A DNA stretch of 36,980 bases from Candidatus Brachybacterium merdigallinarum (GCA_019115335.1 DXDT01000222.1:1-36980), one strand, 5' to 3'. Shown: positions 15,695 through 26,200, counted from the first letter of the stretch. Made by a program: numbers and translations. The notes: a model not told the origin generated them from the letters alone.

Positions 15695-17494
15695 TCAGCC
15701 GTCCTGCGAGGCCGAGCTGGAGCTGCTGCCGTTCGTGCTGCTCCCGTTCGCGGTGCCGCCGCTGCCGCCACGGGAGCGGCCGCGACCGCCCCGGGACCGA
15801 CGCCGACGGGACCCCGCGGAGCCGGCGCCGCCCGTCGCCTCGCCGGAGCGGGAGGAGGACTCCCCGGAGCCCTGGGACGAGCCGCCGGACTCGGAGACGA
15901 CCTCGCCGTTGACCCGGCGGGTGCGGGAACGGTTCCGGCTGCGCCGCTGAGCGGGACGCTCCTCGGAATCGCCCTGACCGCGGTGGCCCGACTCGCGATC
16001 GGCTCCACGACCGCCGTCGCGCCCGCCACGGTCTCCACGACCTTCGCGTCCCCCACGATCGCCGCGCTCGCCACGGCCGCCGTCACGGGGACCGCGCGAG
16101 GAGGAGTCCGGGCCGCCCAGATCCTCGATCTCCTCGGCGTCCAGGCCCTGCCGGGTGCGCTTGTCCCGGGGCAGGATGCCCTTGGCGTCGGAGGGAATGT
16201 CCAGATCGGTGAACAGGTGCTCGGAGGTCGAATAGGTCTCGACCGCCTCGGTGGACTCCAGGCCCAGCTGGCGGGCGATCAGCGCCCAGCGCGCCAGATC
16301 CTCCCAGTCCACGAAGGTGATGGCGGTGCCCTTCTTGCCGGCGCGGCCGGTGCGACCGGTGCGGTGCAGGTAGGTCTTGTCGTCGTCGGGGCAGTTCCAG
16401 TTCACCACGTGGGTGACGTCGGTGACGTCGATGCCGCGAGCGGCCACATCGGTGGCGACCAGCACATCGATCTTGCCGTTGCGGAAGGCGCGCAGTGCCT
16501 GTTCACGGGCACCCTGGCCGAGGTCGCCGTGCAGCGGGGCGGCTGCGAAGCCACGGCCCCGGAGATCATCGGCGACCTTGTCGGCCTGGCGTTTGGTGCG
16601 CATGAACACGATGGTCAGTCCGCGGCCCCGGGCCTGCAGGATGCGGGCCATCACCTCGATCTTGTCGAGCTGGTGGGCGCGGTAGACGACCTGCTTGATG
16701 TCCGCCTTGGTGCGCGCCTCGTCGCCCGGGTCGCTGGCGCGGATGTGTGTGGGCTGGTTCATGAAACGGCGGGCCAGGGCCATGATCGGGCCGGGCATCG
16801 TCGCGGAGAACAGCATGGTCTGGCGCGCGGTCGGCACGGCCTGCAGGAGCTTCTCGATGTCCTCGAGGAAGCCCAGGTCGAGCATCTCGTCGGCCTCGTC
16901 CAGCACAGCGGTGCGCACCTGGGACAGATCCAGGTGCTTCTGGCGCATCAGGTCGATCAGGCGGCCGGGCGTGCCCACCACCACCTCGACACCCTTTTCG
17001 AGGGCCTCGATCTGCGGTTCGTAGGCGCGGCCGCCATAGACAGTCAGGATCCGCACCGGACGCTTCGTGGAGGCCGCCTGGAGGTCCGCGGCGACCTGCA
17101 CGGCCAGCTCCCGGGTGGGCAGCACGACCAGGGCCTGCGGCTTGCCGATGATGCGTTGCTCGGGATTGGGCTCGCCCGGGGCGACGGAGTTCTGCAGCAG
17201 CGGGATGCCGAAGCCGAGGGTCTTGCCGGTGCCCGTCTTGGCCTGGCCGATGATGTCACGGCCCCGGAGCGCGACGGGCAGGGTCATCGCCTGGATCGGG
17301 AAGGGCGAGACGATGCCCTTGTCCGCGAGGGACTGGACGATGTCGGCGCGGACGTCGAAGTCCGCGAACGTCTGCGTCGCCACCGGCTCGGCGGGCGCGG
17401 CGACGACGGTCGCCTCGGGGATGCCGGAGCTCTGCTCGACGGCGGGGGGGGCCGACACGGCCTCGTCGGACTGCGGGGTGGTTTCGGGCACCAT
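15695..17494 (-). CDS. DEAD-box RNA helicase
   Basis: A 599-residue ATP-dependent RNA helicase. The N-terminal 40 residues are Pro/Ala/Glu-rich. The core has the Q-motif (FADFDVRADIVQSLADKGIV, then PIQ), Walker A AKTGTGKT at 85-92, PTRELA, TPGRLID, VLDEADEML, the SAT motif in MLFSATMPG, and motif VI HRTGRTGRAGKKG. After the core, residues of about 440-599 are low-complexity: RG/RD repeats (GGRGERGDRGGREGRGDRGG), arginine/serine stretches and a Ser/Asn/Gly tail, typical of RNA-binding extensions of cold- or ribosome-associated helicases. It is 32 bp behind the metallophosphoesterase gene. From memory the M. tuberculosis counterpart in this position is Rv3211 (rhlE). Confidence 0.94.
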   Translation of the reverse strand: MVPETTPQSDEAVSAPPAVEQSSGIPEATVVAAPAEPVATQTFADFDVRADIVQSLADKGIVSPFPIQAMTLPVALRGRDIIGQAKTGTGKTLGFGIPLLQNSVAPGEPNPEQRIIGKPQALVVLPTRELAVQVAADLQAASTKRPVRILTVYGGRAYEPQIEALEKGVEVVVGTPGRLIDLMRQKHLDLSQVRTAVLDEADEMLDLGFLEDIEKLLQAVPTARQTMLFSATMPGPIMALARRFMNQPTHIRASDPGDEARTKADIKQVVYRAHQLDKIEVMARILQARGRGLTIVFMRTKRQADKVADDLRGRGFAAAPLHGDLGQGAREQALRAFRNGKIDVLVATDVAARGIDVTDVTHVVNWNCPDDDKTYLHRTGRTGRAGKKGTAITFVDWEDLARWALIARQLGLESTEAVETYSTSEHLFTDLDIPSDAKGILPRDKRTRQGLDAEEIEDLGGPDSSSRGPRDGGRGERGDRGGREGRGDRGGRDGGRGADRESGHRGQGDSEERPAQRRSRNRSRTRRVNGEVVSESGGSSQGSGESSSRSGEATGGAGSAGSRRRRSRGGRGRSRGGSGGTANGSSTNGSSSSSASQDG

Positions 17495-17526
17495 TCAACT
17501 CTCGTCGTGGGATAGGCGGGGCCAGT

Positions 17527-19173
17527 CTAGCCCTCGCCGCCGTCACTGGCCTCGGAGGTCGGGCTGATCGGGTCGGTGGGGGTGACCCGTTCCTCGTCCG
17601 GGAGCCCTTCGCCGGGTTCGACGACCTGCTCGGAGGGGATGGGCTCCTCCGGCGTCTCGGCGTCCTCGGGGATCACCAGCTCGGGGTGCTCGGTCGGCAT
17701 CTGGGTGCGCTGGATCGAGACCGAGACCAGTCCCAGGCCGCCCATGACGATGTCGTCGTAGGCCACCAGCTCGTGGGTCTCGCTGTCGAAGTACAGCATG
17801 CGCGCGGTGAGGTCCAGCGGATCGTCGCCCTCCAGCACCGGGGCGACCCCGCCCGAGGCGAGCGCCCCGCCGGTCGAGCCGACGGTCAGCCAGTCGGTGC
17901 CGGAGCCCTCGCGGTCCAGCTCGACGTCGGAGGTGTGCATGTGGCCGGAGAGCACCAGCGGCACCCGGCCCAGGAGGCCCTCGGGCAGGCGCGGGTCGTG
18001 GAAGAGCGCGAGATCGACCGGGTCCTCCGGGTTCTGCTCGTCGTGCGCCGTGATGGTGTCGCCGAGCTGGAAGGCGCTCGCGGTGACCGCGGCCTCGCCC
18101 TCGCGCCAGCCGCCCGCATCGGAGTCGTCGTCGGCCGCAAAGCGGGGGTCCCCGATCCCGGCGATGGTGAGCCCGGCGATGGTCTCCACCTCGTTGTCCA
18201 GCACGATTCCGTTCGGCTGAGCCGCCACCGCGCCGGAGGCGCCCGCGCCGTCATGGTTGCCGCTGACGAACACATAGGGGGCGTCGATCCGGCCGATGGC
18301 GCTGATCAGCTCGTTCTCGTAGGAGGTGCCCCAGGAGACGATGTCGCCGGTGTCGATCACCAGCTCGACCTCGAACTGGGCCTCGAGCTGGGCGATCACG
18401 TCATAGGCCTGGGGATTGTCGTGGATGTCCGAGACGTGCAGGACCGTGATCAGGTTCTCCGCATTGCGCCCCACCGGCAGGGAGTCCGCGGCGATGTACA
18501 GCGCCGAGACCTGTCCCACGAACTCCGCGAGGGTCTCGCGATAGGAGTTGTAGTCGGTCAGGGTGCCGCTGCCGATGTCGGCGACATAGGTGGCCTGCGA
18601 CAGGAGGCCGTCGAACTTCGGCTGGTACAGGGCCTGCGGGGAGAACGTGAGCCCGGCCGCCGCGACCGAGGCGCCCACCACGGCGACGCTGGACGCGCCG
18701 GCGACCACGGTGCGGCGCACCCGACGGAACGTGAGTCCGACCGCGAGCGAGGCCCCGGCCGCGGCGAGCACGGCGCTGAGCACCGCGTTGCGGGCCGCGG
18801 CACTGGTGACCGCCTCGGGGGCGGTCGCCTCGAGCTCCGCGAGCGCCGCGTCCGAGAACAGCAGCTCCTCGGCCGCGGCGATGTCCACGCCCTGGACCCG
18901 GGCCTCGACCCGCACCGGTGCGACGTGGGTGTCGAACAGGACCTCCCCGACCGGGGGCAGCAGGATCGCCGTCTCCGAGTTCAGGGAGGGCTTGAGATGC
19001 ACCGAGGCCGACAGCGGGCCGATCTCCACCTTGGTGGCCGGCACCAGCAGCAGACCGATCGCCGCACCCGCCGCGCCGATGGCGAGGGTCAGCAGGATCT
19101 GGACCAGTCGCCGTCGACGGCCGCCGCGCGCCGACGGGTTCGGATCCGCACCGGGCGCGGTCTGTGCGCTCAC
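17527..19173 (-). CDS. Membrane-anchored metallophosphoesterase
   Basis: A 548-residue calcineurin-like phosphoesterase starting at GTG 19173. A basic start (SARGGRRRRLVQ) leads to a membrane segment at about residues 24-46, and two more hydrophobic segments lie around 125-145 and 155-175, so the phosphoesterase domain is probably outside the membrane. Its motifs follow in order from about residue 245: VLHVSDIHDN, VIDTGDIVSWG, VSGNHDG, LALFHDPRL and LVLSGHMHTSD, the complete dinuclear metal set. The C-terminal 60 residues are acidic and proline-rich. The substrate is unknown. It is inserted between the DUF3107 gene (43 bp upstream) and the DEAD-box helicase gene. Confidence 0.9.
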   Translation of the reverse strand: MSAQTAPGADPNPSARGGRRRRLVQILLTLAIGAAGAAIGLLLVPATKVEIGPLSASVHLKPSLNSETAILLPPVGEVLFDTHVAPVRVEARVQGVDIAAAEELLFSDAALAELEATAPEAVTSAAARNAVLSAVLAAAGASLAVGLTFRRVRRTVVAGASSVAVVGASVAAAGLTFSPQALYQPKFDGLLSQATYVADIGSGTLTDYNSYRETLAEFVGQVSALYIAADSLPVGRNAENLITVLHVSDIHDNPQAYDVIAQLEAQFEVELVIDTGDIVSWGTSYENELISAIGRIDAPYVFVSGNHDGAGASGAVAAQPNGIVLDNEVETIAGLTIAGIGDPRFAADDDSDAGGWREGEAAVTASAFQLGDTITAHDEQNPEDPVDLALFHDPRLPEGLLGRVPLVLSGHMHTSDVELDREGSGTDWLTVGSTGGALASGGVAPVLEGDDPLDLTARMLYFDSETHELVAYDDIVMGGLGLVSVSIQRTQMPTEHPELVIPEDAETPEEPIPSEQVVEPGEGLPDEERVTPTDPISPTSEASDGGEG

Positions 19174-19216
19174 TGCTCGCCGCTCGTCATGCGGTGCTCG
19201 ATGCCCAGGGGCGGGC

Positions 19217-19438
19217 TCAGCCCAGGAAGCCGACGCGCCGGGGCTCCTCGGAGGAGACCTCCGCGTAGGCGATCGCGGAGCCGTTCAGGACGACCTCACG
19301 GCCCTTGACATCGGTCAGGGCCACCGGCGAGCCATCCGCCATCGCGGAGCGCAGGGAGGCCACGACGGTGTCGTGCTCCTGCTCCGACTCCACGACGATC
19401 TCACGGGGGGAATGCTGAATGCCGATGCGAATCTCCAT
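19217..19438 (-). CDS. DUF3107 small conserved protein
   Basis: A 73-residue cytoplasmic protein of the actinobacterial DUF3107 family (M. tuberculosis Rv3208A/TB9.4 type), function unknown. The family pattern is clear: MEIRIGIQHSPREIVVES at the start, VALTDVKGREVVLNGSAIAY in the middle and the terminal RRVGFLG. It is next to a TetR regulator, as in mycobacteria. The ATG at 19438 is seven bases after a TAGACT box, so the mRNA is probably leaderless and independent of tetR, whose stop lies 27 bp upstream. Confidence 0.93.
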   Translation of the reverse strand: MEIRIGIQHSPREIVVESEQEHDTVVASLRSAMADGSPVALTDVKGREVVLNGSAIAYAEVSSEEPRRVGFLG

Positions 19439-19445
19439 GCCGGGA

Positions 19446-19451
19446 AGTCTA
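19446..19451 (-). promoter_or_regulatory. Leaderless -10 box of DUF3107 gene
   Basis: On the minus strand TAGACT is followed by seven bases and the ATG at 19438, with no ribosome binding site. Confidence 0.6.
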
Positions 19452-19465
19452 GCCGGACCTGGAGT

Positions 19466-20101
19466 TCAGGCGTGGCCGGTCGCGTCCGCCGAGGGCGAAG
19501 CGGGCGGGCCCTGCCGCGGCTCGAACGCGGTGAGACCGCCGACGATCAGGGTGGTCGCGACCTCGAGGATCTCCTCCCGCTCCGCCTCATCGGCCGCGCC
19601 GTGCAGGAGGGCGGCGGTGGACTGGGTGGTCACCAGCAGGGAATGGCCGATCACGCGCGCCTCCGAGGGCGTCAGCCGCCGGGCCGCGGCCACCACCCCG
19701 GCGAGCTCCCCGGCCATCTCCTCGAGCACCCCGCCCACGCGCTCCTGCAGTGCGGGCGAGACCCGGTCCCGCCCGGTGAACAGCTGCAGAGCGCCGTCGA
19801 GCGAGACCAGGTCGTAGAAGCGCCGCAGTCCGTGACGGACCCGCGCGGCGGCGGTATCGCCGACGGTCAGCAGGTCTCGCACCTCGGTCAGGAGGGACTC
19901 CGAGGTGATGTCGATGACCTCGGAGAACAGGGCCTCCTTGGAGGCGAAGTGCTGGTAGAGCACGGGCTTGGTGACCCCGGCCGCCAGCGCGATGTCATCC
20001 ATGGAGGTGCCCTGGTACCCCTTGGCGGTGAACTCCGCGGTGGCGAGCTGGAGCAGCTGTGCACGGCGTTGGCTGCGCGGCATGCGCAGGGTGGCGTTCA
20101 T
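19466..20101 (-). CDS. TetR-family transcriptional regulator
   Basis: A 211-residue DNA-binding repressor-like protein. The TetR helix-turn-helix is at about residues 10-57: LLQLATAEFTAKGYQGTSMD, DIALAAGVTKPVLYQHFASK, EALFSEV. The C-terminal ligand/dimerisation domain is not recognisable beyond family level. ATG 20101 has a GGAGG about ten bases upstream; a second in-frame ATG at 20083 (MPRSQRRAQ) is possible. It is divergent from adnB with 113 bp between, which makes adnB-adnA and itself the obvious candidate targets. Its M. tuberculosis counterpart would be Rv3208. Confidence 0.92.
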   Translation of the reverse strand: MNATLRMPRSQRRAQLLQLATAEFTAKGYQGTSMDDIALAAGVTKPVLYQHFASKEALFSEVIDITSESLLTEVRDLLTVGDTAAARVRHGLRRFYDLVSLDGALQLFTGRDRVSPALQERVGGVLEEMAGELAGVVAAARRLTPSEARVIGHSLLVTTQSTAALLHGAADEAEREEILEVATTLIVGGLTAFEPRQGPPASPSADATGHA

Positions 20102-20131
20102 GGCGGATGACCTCCACAGCGAGGACTCGGA

Positions 20132-20152
20132 CGGGTGCGAACACTGTACCCG
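20132..20152. promoter_or_regulatory. Candidate TetR operator
   Basis: An imperfect 21-bp palindrome with arms CGGGT and ACCCG around a GC-matched centre lies in the 113-bp divergent tetR/adnB gap, next to a direct repeat GTACCCGTACCC. Position is right for an operator, but the symmetry is weak. Confidence 0.25.
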
Positions 20153-20214
20153 TACCCCTCCCCGTGCCCGCCGGTCGTGCTCGCCCGTCCCACCGATGCG
20201 TTCCAATAGAGGGC

Positions 20215-23200
20215 ATGGAGACCATTCGACTGCTCGGCCCGGACCTCGGGTCCCTGCCCGCCCTGCGCGGGCCCGAGCAGCTCGATCCTCCGCAGGACCG
20301 GGCGCTGGGGCACTGGACCGACGGCGCCGACGTGCTCGTCCACGGCGCCCCCGGCAGCGGCCGCAGCGCGGTGGCGCTGGCCGCCGCCGCTCAGGGCGCT
20401 GACGGAGCGACGATCCTGCTGCTGCCCCGCCGCACCCTCGCCGCCCGCGCCCGGGACGCCCTGGCTGTCCATGGGATCCCGGACCTGCAGGTGATGACCC
20501 CACCCGCCCTCGGGTACGCGCTGCTGCGCGCGGAATCGATCGCGCAGGGGAGGGGAGAGCCCACCCTGGTCACCGGCGCCGAGCAGGATGCCCTGCTGGC
20601 GGAGCTGATCAGCCTGCGCACCGACTGGCATCTGGACATCGATCCCGCCGCCCATCGCCTGCCCGGCTTCCGCGCCGAGCTGCGCGACCTGATCACCCGC
20701 GCCACCGAGCGCGGCCTGCGGCCCGAGGACCTCGACCGGATGGGGCGCGAGCGGGGACGGCCCGCCTGGCGCGACGCCGCCGAGATCCTGCGCGACTACC
20801 TCGGGGTGCTCGACCTCGAATCCGCCTCCGCGCTCGATGCGGGACCGCGCCTGGACTCCGGCGCACTGGTCCAGCGGGCCGCCCAGCTGCTCGACGGGGG
20901 ATCGATCGCCCCGCCGGCCCGCCGCATCGTGGTCGACGACGCCCAGGACCTCACCACCGCCGGCATCGCGCTGGTCCTCGCCGTCGCGCGCGCCGGCGCG
21001 CAACTGCTGCTGACCAGCAGCCCCGACGCCGCGGTGGACACCTTCCGCGGAGCCAGGGTCGACGCCTCCCAGCAGATCGCCGAGCAGCTCGGCCGCCCTC
21101 TGGCCGAGGTGGTGCTGACCGGTGTCCACGGGACCTCCCCACAGCTCGCGGGACCGATCGACGCCCTGCGCGGGCGGCTGCCGCTGGCCGGCGCTCCCGC
21201 CACCACCCGTCGGCGGCGCGAGGGCGCCGGCAGCTCCGGCCTGGCCGTGCTCCGGGCCCGGGACCCCCTGGACGAGGCCCGGCTGATCGGCTCCACCCTG
21301 CGCGACCTGCACCACCGCGAGCAGATCCCCTATGACCAGATGGCCGTGATCTGCCGCTCCGGCGGGGCGGTCACCGAGCTCGCCGATCTGCTCGCCCGGG
21401 AGGGGCTTCCGGTGCGCACTCCCCGCCGCCCCCGGCCGCTGCGCGAGGAGCCGGTGGTCGCGGACCTGCTCGCGATCGTCGAGATCGGCCTGCGGGAAGG
21501 CCTCGAGGACGGAGCGCTCCCGGACCCGCTGCAGGTCGGAGAGCTGCTCACCGGGCCGTTCGGGGACGCCGACGTGCTGCGTCTGCACCGCATCCGGCGC
21601 CGTCTGCGCGCTCAGGACGCCCCGGTCGAGGAGATCCTCGCCCGGGCCCTCGTCGATCCCGACGCGCCCGAGCTGCCCGATCCGGTGCGTCGGGTGCGGG
21701 CCATGGTGACCGCCGTCCGCGAGGTCGCCGGGGCCGGAGCGCAGCAGGTGATCTGGGCCGCCTGGGAGGCCTCCGGCCTCGCGACGCCGTGGCGCCGTGC
21801 CGCCCTGGGCACCGCCGCGGACAGCGACGGCGCCCGCGCCCGCATGGCCTCGGGCCGGCTGGACGCGCTGATGACCCTCTTCGCCGCCGCCGAGCGGCTC
21901 ACCGACCGCCGACCCGGGGCGGGGGCGCTCGAGCTGATCGAGCAAGTGCGCGGACAGGCCGTCGCCGAGGACACCCTGGCCGCCGCCGCCCCCGCCCGGG
22001 GCACCATCGCGGTGCTCACCCCCGCCCAGCTGGCCGGCGAGCACCGCGACACCGTCGTCCTGGCCCGCCTCCAGGAGGGCAGCTGGCCGAACCTGCGCCT
22101 GCGCTCGACACTTTTCGGCGCCTCCGAGCTCGCCCTGCCCCCGCTGGACGCCGAGGCGCTGCGCGCGATCCAGCGCGAGCAGGTCCTCGCCGACGAGCTC
22201 CGCCTCGCGGTCAGCGCCCTGGCCCGCGCCCGCACCCGGGTGCTGGTGACCGCGGTCGACGGCGGGCAGGACGAGCCCTCGGCCCTGCTGCGGGCACTCG
22301 AGCAGCTCGCCACCGACCCCTGGATCGATCTCGAGCAGCTGCGCGCCGACCCCGGGCCCGCCCCGGATGCCCGCCACCTCGTCGCCACCCTGCGCCGCCA
22401 CCTGCGCCAGGGGGACGACCGCGCCGCCGATGCCGCACTCGCCCTGCGCGAGCTGGCCGCCGCCGGCGCTCCGGGCGCGGACCCCGCGGCCTGGTACCAC
22501 CAGCATCCCAGCAGCGCGGAGCCCCTGCACGATGCGGACGCCGAGCTCGGACTCTCGCCCTCGGCCCTCGAGCGCGCCGCCGCCTGCCCGCGCTCCTGGC
22601 TCCTGGAGCGCTCGGGCGGAACCCGCACCGGGAGCGCCGCCCCCGCGATCGGCACCGCCCTGCACCGGCTCGCCCAGGAGCACCCCGGCGGCGCCGCCGC
22701 CGAGGACCTCCTCGCCGAGCTGCACGGTCTGCTGCGCGGGGTGCCCGGGCTGGAGACCTGGTCCGGTCGCCGCCGGGTCCGTCATGCCGAAGACGCCGCC
22801 CGCCTGCTCGCGGAGCACCTGCAGAGCGCCGGGGAGCCGCTCGCCGTCGAGGCGCCCTTCGAGGTCGAGGTCGCCGGCGTGACGCTGCGCGGCACCATCG
22901 ACCGGATCGACGGCGACCCCACCGGCCTGCGCGTGGTCGACCTCAAGAGCGGCCGCACCGCCAAGACCGCGGCCGCCGCCGAGGAGGACCTGCAGCTGGC
23001 CGCCTACCAGGCCGCGATCCGCGAAGGGGCCCTGGACGAGCAGCTCGGACCGGACGCCGCCGCCCGGCTCAACGGCGCCCAGCTGGTGTACGTCGGCACC
23101 GGGGGCCGCCGGGCCACCGTGCGCACCCAGACCGCCCTGCCCCGCGCCGAGAACCCGGTCTGGTTCGACGAGATCGTCACCCGCGTCGCCGGAGAGGTCT

Positions 23201-23295
23201 CCGGCACCCACGTCACCGCTCGCCGCAACCCGCACTGCTCGATGTGCTCGGTGCGATCCTCCTGCCCGCTGCAGCCCGAGGGGGAACAGCTATGA
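20215..23295 (+). CDS. adnB: AdnB subunit of AdnAB helicase-nuclease, with degenerate motor motifs
   Basis: A 1026-residue UvrD-like helicase fused to a RecB-type nuclease, partner of AdnA in resection of DNA double-strand ends. The nuclease is intact: GTALHRLAQ, GTIDRIDGDPTGLRVVDLKS, QLAAYQ, and four cluster cysteines (Cys791, Cys1008, Cys1011, Cys1017). The motor looks degenerate. Walker A reads GAPGSGRS (44-51) with Arg50, codon CGC, in place of the catalytic lysine. Motif II VVDDAQD (241-242 Asp) is kept. Motif III reads SSPDAAVDTFRGA, without the usual glutamine. Motif IV reads VHGTSPQL, with Gly306 where an arginine is expected. The LTPAQLAGEHRDTVV region is also atypical. ATG 20215 follows AGAGGG. 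The stop overlaps adnA. AdnB identity is secure from fusion, position and nuclease; motor loss is inference from motifs. Confidence 0.9.
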   Translation: METIRLLGPDLGSLPALRGPEQLDPPQDRALGHWTDGADVLVHGAPGSGRSAVALAAAAQGADGATILLLPRRTLAARARDALAVHGIPDLQVMTPPALGYALLRAESIAQGRGEPTLVTGAEQDALLAELISLRTDWHLDIDPAAHRLPGFRAELRDLITRATERGLRPEDLDRMGRERGRPAWRDAAEILRDYLGVLDLESASALDAGPRLDSGALVQRAAQLLDGGSIAPPARRIVVDDAQDLTTAGIALVLAVARAGAQLLLTSSPDAAVDTFRGARVDASQQIAEQLGRPLAEVVLTGVHGTSPQLAGPIDALRGRLPLAGAPATTRRRREGAGSSGLAVLRARDPLDEARLIGSTLRDLHHREQIPYDQMAVICRSGGAVTELADLLAREGLPVRTPRRPRPLREEPVVADLLAIVEIGLREGLEDGALPDPLQVGELLTGPFGDADVLRLHRIRRRLRAQDAPVEEILARALVDPDAPELPDPVRRVRAMVTAVREVAGAGAQQVIWAAWEASGLATPWRRAALGTAADSDGARARMASGRLDALMTLFAAAERLTDRRPGAGALELIEQVRGQAVAEDTLAAAAPARGTIAVLTPAQLAGEHRDTVVLARLQEGSWPNLRLRSTLFGASELALPPLDAEALRAIQREQVLADELRLAVSALARARTRVLVTAVDGGQDEPSALLRALEQLATDPWIDLEQLRADPGPAPDARHLVATLRRHLRQGDDRAADAALALRELAAAGAPGADPAAWYHQHPSSAEPLHDADAELGLSPSALERAAACPRSWLLERSGGTRTGSAAPAIGTALHRLAQEHPGGAAAEDLLAELHGLLRGVPGLETWSGRRRVRHAEDAARLLAEHLQSAGEPLAVEAPFEVEVAGVTLRGTIDRIDGDPTGLRVVDLKSGRTAKTAAAAEEDLQLAAYQAAIREGALDEQLGPDAAARLNGAQLVYVGTGGRRATVRTQTALPRAENPVWFDEIVTRVAGEVSGTHVTARRNPHCSMCSVRSSCPLQPEGEQL

Positions 23296-26200
23296 GATTC
23301 TCCGCCCTCCAGCTCGCCCAGCTGCTGGACCAGCCCCCGCCCACCGCGGAGCAGACCGCCGTGATCGAGGCCCCGATGGAGCCGATGCTGGTGGTCGCGG
23401 GCGCCGGCTCCGGCAAGACCGAGACCATGGCCTCCCGGGTGGTGTGGCTGATCGCCAACGAGATCGTCCAGCCCCGTCAGGTCCTGGGCCTGACCTTCAC
23501 CCGCAAGGCCGCCCACGAGCTCGCCGAGCGGATCACCGCCCGGCTCGCGACCCTGGCCGCCGCCCTGCGCGCCGAGGGCCTGAGCGTCCCCGCCGGGCTC
23601 GACACCGGCGGCGACAGCCTGATCGGGCAGCGCCCCCTGATCCACACCTACAACGGCTTCGCCCTGGACCTGGTGCGCGAGCACGCCCTCTCCCTCGGCA
23701 TCGACCCCGAGGCCGCGATGCTCTCCACCTCCGCCTCCTGGCAGCTGGCGCACAGCCTGATCGAGTCCTGGGACGACTCCCTGGACCTCGACGCCTCCCC
23801 GGCCACCCTCACCGCCGCGCTGCTGTCCCTGACCTCCTCCCTCGCCGATCACCTGGTCACCCCGGGGCAGCTCGCCGCGCACCTGCGCGAGATGCACGCC
23901 CATCTCTCCGGCATCCCCCTGCAGGTCGAGGGACGGCGCCGGGTGACGCCGAAGAAGGTCGCCGCCGTGCTGACCGCGCTCGAGTCCCGTCTCGCGCTGA
24001 TCCCGCCGCTGGAGCGCTTCGGCGAGGTCCGCGCCGAACGCTCCACCCTCGACTTCGCCGACCAGGTCTCCCTCGCCGCGCGGGTGGCGCGCGAGGTGCC
24101 GACCGCCCGCGACCTCGCCCGGCGCATGCACCGGGTGGTGCTGCTGGACGAGTTCCAGGACACCTCGATCGCGCAGCTGCAGATGCTCACCGACCTCTTC
24201 GGGCCCTGCCATCCCGCCTGCGCCGTCGGCGACCCCCAACAGGCGATCTACGGCTGGCGCGGCGCCTCCGCCGCCTCCCTCGCCGGCTTCGCGAAGGCCT
24301 TCGCTACCCCCGACCGGGCCGTCCTGCAGCGCACCCTGTCCACCTCCTGGCGCAACGACGAGGCCGTCCTCGCCGTCGCCAACCGCCTCGCCGCCCCGCT
24401 GCGCGCCGGATCCGCCGCCGTGGAGATCCCCGAGCTGCGGCCGCGCCCCGGTGCCGGGGAGGGGGCTGTCCACCTCATCGAGGCCGCCGACGAGATCTCC
24501 GAGGCCCGAGCCATCGGCCGCTGGATCCTGCGCCGCCGCGCCGAGCACGATCCCCGGCACGACCCGGAGCATGATCCCGGGCAGCACGAGGTGCGGACCG
24601 CGGCGGTCCTGGTGCGGGCACGCCGTCAGATCCCGGCGCTGGTCGAGGGGCTGGAGGCCGAGGGGCTCCGCACGGAGGTGGTGGGCCTGGGCGGGCTGCT
24701 GCACCGACCCGAGGTCGCCGACGTGCGGGCCCTGCTGCTCGCCGCCCACGACCCCGGCCGTGGGGACGCCCTGATGCGCCTGCTGACCGGGCCCCGGATC
24801 CGCCTGGGCGCCCGCGACCTCGCCGTGCTCGGGGCCTGGTCCGGGCGCGAGGGCAGCCTGATCGACGCCGTCGACGTGCTGCCTCCGCAGGACTGGAGCG
24901 ACCGCAGCGGTCGACGGCTGAGCAGCACCGGCCGGGACCGCCTGCTCCAGCTGCAGCAGCTGATGCGCGGGATCCGCCGCCAGCTGCACCTGCCGCTGCC
25001 GGACCTGATCACCGCGGCCGTGCGCGCCCTGGACGTCGACCTCGCCCTGCTCGAGCAACAGGCGGGCACCCGGGCGCTCGCCGACCTCGAGGCCCTGCGC
25101 ACCCATGCCGCCGAGTTCGAGCGCACGGCCGCCCGTCCCGACCTCGGCGCCTATCTCGACCTGCTCGAGATCAGCGAGGACGAGGAAGCCGGGCTCGCCG
25201 TCACCGCCGCCCCCGAGGACGCCGCCGACCCTGCCGCCGTCACCCTGGTCACCATGCACTCCGCGAAGGGTCTGGAATGGGACCTGGTCGCCGTCGCCGG
25301 GCTGACCGAGGGCTCCGTCCCCTCCTACGACCTGCGCCGTGCGAAGGTCGACGAGGCCGGGCGGGTGCGCGTGCCCGCCTCCGGCTGGCTGGGCCCGCTG
25401 GCGACCGCGAGCCTGCCCAGCTCGCTGCGCGGCGACGCCGAGACCCTTCCGCAGCTCGCCTGGGCCGAGGCCGACACCCAGGTCGACGCCGAGGAGATCA
25501 TCGAGCAGTTCCACCTCGACCAGGGGGAGGAGTCCCTGCGCGAGGACCGCCGGCTCATGTACGTCGCCGTCACCCGGGCCCGTCGCCACCTGCTGCTGAG
25601 CTCCGCGGCCTGGCGCAGCGGACTGCGCGCTCCCCGCACCCGCTCCCGCTATCTCACCGAGGTCGCCGACCTCGTGCCCGCCCAGCTCAGCGAGCGCGAG
25701 GAGGTGCCCGAGGAGAACCCCCTCGAGAAGGAGACCGCCGTCGCGGTCTGGCCGCCGGCGCCGGGGGAGGCCGAGGCCGAGCGCTCGCGAGCGGCCGCCC
25801 TGATCGCCGAGGTCCCGCAGCAGGAGATCAGCGACCCGCAGCTGGCCGAGGTGGTGCGCAGGGCGATCCGCGACCTCGAGGAGCGCGCCGCGGTGCCCGA
25901 GGTGCACTCCCCGGCCCGGCTCTCCGCCTCCCAGCTGGTCCGCCAGGCCCAGGATCCGCAGGATGCCGCCCTGGACCTGCTGCGACCCCTGCCCCGGCGT
26001 CCCTCCGCGGCGGCCAGTCGCGGCACCGCCTTCCACTCCTGGCTCGAGCACCGCTTCGACGCCGCGACCCTGCTGGACCTCGACGACCTGCTGGAGGACG
26101 AGGAGGACGATCCCGCGCTGGACACCCAGGCCCTGCGCGAGGCCTTCCTCGCCTCGCCCTGGGCCGAGCGCACCCCGCTCGCGGTCGAGCATCCGGTCCT

